The notes beneath the pieces were generated by a model. It was given only the letters and a program-made list of their open reading frames with translations, was not told the DNA's origin and made no database searches. From the NCBI GenBank assembly GCA_024699575.1, contig JAILPF010000358.1:1-6542 (forward strand): a DNA stretch of 6,542 bases, read 5' to 3'. Below are positions 5,051 through 6,542 of the stretch, piece by piece; positions within the stretch are counted from its first letter, which is position 1, and the number at the start of each line of letters is the position of its first letter. Origin of the DNA: Acetatifactor sp. (GTDB taxonomy: Bacteria > Bacillota > Clostridia > Lachnospirales > Lachnospiraceae). The translations under genes were made by a program, and so were the position numbers.

Positions 5051-5986
5051 TTAGGAAATGTGCTTGGCAAAATATTTTCCGGTCTGACACAAAAGATTTA
5101 ATACCGCCGGATGAAGTTCCACCGGAAATCCCTCCATACAACGCGCTGTTTCAAAGCTCAGAACACCTTGATATTGTATCTCTTTTAAGCCTTTTAAGAA
5201 CCCTTCCCAGTCCGTACTGCTTCCACTCCAGCTGCGCGCGAAAGTATATGGCATCGTGTGCAAATCACTGATTCCGTCATTATCATGAATATGTAAGATT
5301 TTCAATCGGTTTCCAGGTGTCAACAGCGCCTGATACATATTTTTCCCGAGAAGATTGGCATGTCCGACATCAAAGCAGAATCCAAACACTTCCTCACCGG
5401 CATATTCGTTCAGTTCATCAATCAGTTCCGATGCCTCCCGAAAATCAGAACCGAATCCCTCCATCATATGGTAGTTTTTTTCCAGAAACAGATTCTCAAG
5501 GCAGATAACCAGACCACATTTCCTTGCAGTCGGGATCAATTCCTTGTAGACAGCCACATTTGCATCATGTTCTTCCTGTTTGCTGCAATGGTACGCCATA
5601 GTCACCGGGTGCACCACAATATATTTTCCACCCATACACGCACAGATTTCCATGGAATTTACGATGATATTAAACATCCTCTCACTCAAATCTTCTCTAC
5701 CCTCCACAAACATCGGAAAAGGTGCGTGCATTTGTTCAAATAGAATTCCATGTCTCTTTGCTGCATCAAAATGCGGTTCAAAAGTCTTCCACGCTTCCTC
5801 CAGGGGAAGCTCCAGCACGGTATCAATCCTGTCACCATAGACATCATTCACCGGAAGATACTCATCAAACCCAAAATCTACGCAGTCAAAACCTGCATCC
5901 TTAATCATCTTATATTTCTCATCCAGCTCCTTCGCTGTCGCATAGCGAAATCTCAATCCCATACTATGTACACCGATTTTGTTCAT
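5051..5986 (-). CDS. Sugar phosphate isomerase/epimerase family TIM-barrel protein
   Basis: This 311-aa protein matches the xylose isomerase-like TIM barrel (AP endonuclease 2 superfamily), which includes sugar and inositol-derivative epimerases. Likely metal ligands sit at the usual strand ends: Glu164 (VICLENLF), Asp206 and His209 (FCFDVGHAN), His232 or His234 (LHIHDND) and Glu279 (LSFETA). His87 (QMHAPF) and His126 (VVHPVT) line the pocket region. The presence of these residues suggests an active, divalent-metal-dependent enzyme. The substrate cannot be told from sequence, and no sugar transporter or kinase lies in the window. It is cytoplasmic, with no signal peptide. The ATG at 5984-5986 has an AGGAG SD (5996-6000). 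The stop of the preceding gene is only 15 bp upstream, so the two are probably co-transcribed. Confidence 0.88.
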   Translation of the reverse strand: MNKIGVHSMGLRFRYATAKELDEKYKMIKDAGFDCVDFGFDEYLPVNDVYGDRIDTVLELPLEEAWKTFEPHFDAAKRHGILFEQMHAPFPMFVEGREDLSERMFNIIVNSMEICACMGGKYIVVHPVTMAYHCSKQEEHDANVAVYKELIPTARKCGLVICLENLFLEKNYHMMEGFGSDFREASELIDELNEYAGEEVFGFCFDVGHANLLGKNMYQALLTPGNRLKILHIHDNDGISDLHTMPYTFARSWSGSSTDWEGFLKGLKEIQYQGVLSFETARCMEGFPVELHPAVLNLLCQTGKYFAKHIS

Positions 5987-6001
5987 CTCTTTTTTCTCCT
6001 C

Positions 6002-6542
6002 TTATTTCACCTGTAGACCTCGCACTTCCTCTTCCGTCAGTCCGGTCTTTATGGCAATGGTCGCTACATCTAAAACATCCAGAAGCTTTTGAGCGATTTC
6101 CAGAGCTTTTTTATGTGCTCCTAATCTTTCTCCACGTTTCTCTCCGCGTTTCTCTCCTATCTTCTCTCCTTTTTGAATTCCGCGTCTTTCATATTTATCC
6201 AACAGTTCACACATACTGACGTCCTCCTTTTCTTCCTGAGTCAGTAATTCACTCAACTCTTCGTATCTTTTATCTCCCGAAAGGGCTTTTAGCATTCCAA
6301 GCAATGCATCCACATGCACGATTCTCTGTTTCGTAGGTCTGTACGCACTTCCTTCCGCCAGATAATCTACCACAATTCGCATATCACTGGTAAATCGCTG
6401 CCGTGTCTCCATAGGAAGATGTGCCATCTCAAATATATGAAGCTTACTGTCCGCAACATATTTGGATGCTTTCCTATTGCTCTCTTGCAACAATCTGTGC
6501 AGAGTATGAGGTGCTTGCCATCTTCCTTTTTTCCAATACAAC
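6002..6542 (-). CDS. Rpn family recombination-promoting nuclease/putative transposase, C-terminal part
   Basis: The frame is open to the right edge, so the N-terminus is missing; a TTG near 6540 is not taken as a start. About 180 residues are visible. The segment with IVHVDALLGMLKALSGDKRYEEL (residues 74-96 of the visible part), then VSMCELLDKYERRGIQKG, a run of GEK(R/I) repeats (125-138) and a helical end TGLTEEEVRGLQ resembles the C-terminal part of Rpn/PD-(D/E)XK transposase-like proteins common in Lachnospiraceae. In RpnA relatives the N-terminal domain is a DNA endonuclease, and the catalytic residues would lie outside the window. It reads into the epimerase-like gene with a 15-bp gap. 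The family assignment rests on the tail only and is moderately sure. Confidence 0.65.
   Translation of the reverse strand, partial: LYWKKGRWQAPHTLHRLLQESNRKASKYVADSKLHIFEMAHLPMETRQRFTSDMRIVVDYLAEGSAYRPTKQRIVHVDALLGMLKALSGDKRYEELSELLTQEEKEDVSMCELLDKYERRGIQKGEKIGEKRGEKRGERLGAHKKALEIAQKLLDVLDVATIAIKTGLTEEEVRGLQVK
6126..6173. repeat. Four 12-bp tandem repeats encoding GEK(R/I) units
   Basis: Four imperfect copies of a 12-bp unit (TTCTCTCCGCGT and variants, plus strand) run at 6126-6137, 6138-6149, 6150-6161 and 6162-6173. They lie in frame in the Rpn-like gene and encode the charged K-G-E-K-I-G-E-K-R-G-E-K-R-G-E-R linker. As the unit is four codons, copy number can change without a frameshift. 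Such repeats are common in tails of this family. Confidence 0.8.

Noticed and set aside
5360..5743. Plus-strand open frames inside the epimerase-like gene (also 5317-5508, 5580-5840, 5722-5904, 5750-6016)
   Set aside because: They lie antisense to a gene with conserved metal-binding residues and have no start signals of their own.
6002..6542. Complete insertion sequence at the right end
   Set aside because: Only the C-terminal part of the Rpn-like gene is present, and no terminal inverted repeats or target-site duplications are seen.

Overview
The window looks chromosomal and comes from a low-to-moderate GC Firmicute. NusG, SecE and L33 are of clostridial type, Shine-Dalgarno sequences are strong (GGAGG), and sigma-A promoters are AT-rich. 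The membrane protein, the Rpn-type nuclease tail and the FliD-like protein all recall Lachnospiraceae. Family level is inferred from protein character and not proven here.

Layout. Positions 1-1107 (minus strand) hold the conserved cluster rpmG-secE-nusG-rplK. It is read from a near-consensus promoter at 1202-1230 and runs off the left edge inside rplK. A 156-bp gap before rplK has hairpins that could form a ribosomal-protein leader. Upstream of the rpmG promoter, 1245-1304 carries three back-to-back hairpins on a 21-bp period, directly downstream of the stop codon of the next gene. Positions 1309-3030 (minus) encode a 573-aa polytopic membrane protein resembling DUF6044/YkoS, probably a GT-C-like envelope enzyme. 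Positions 3215-4510 (plus) encode a 431-aa FliD-like protein with no flagellar gene in sight. These two genes diverge from a region where the two promoters appear to overlap, so the transcripts would share complementary 5' ends around a 13-bp palindrome. A strong bidirectional terminator (4514-4565) separates the FliD-like gene from a convergent small XRE-type regulator (4575-4922, minus). The regulator's promoter holds a 16-bp palindrome, a likely autoregulatory operator. Positions 5051-5986 (minus) encode a sugar phosphate isomerase/epimerase-like TIM barrel. Its ribosome binding site abuts the stop of the upstream gene at 6002-6542 (minus), the C-terminal part of an Rpn/PD-(D/E)XK-type protein cut by the right edge.

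How the parts relate. The left block is housekeeping (translation, Sec translocation, transcription elongation). The rest is accessory or lineage-specific. The most interesting parts are the orphan FliD-like protein with its overlapping divergent control region, and the hairpin array beside the rpmG promoter. I see no complete defence, CRISPR or mobile system. No stretch over 300 bases lacks a gene.
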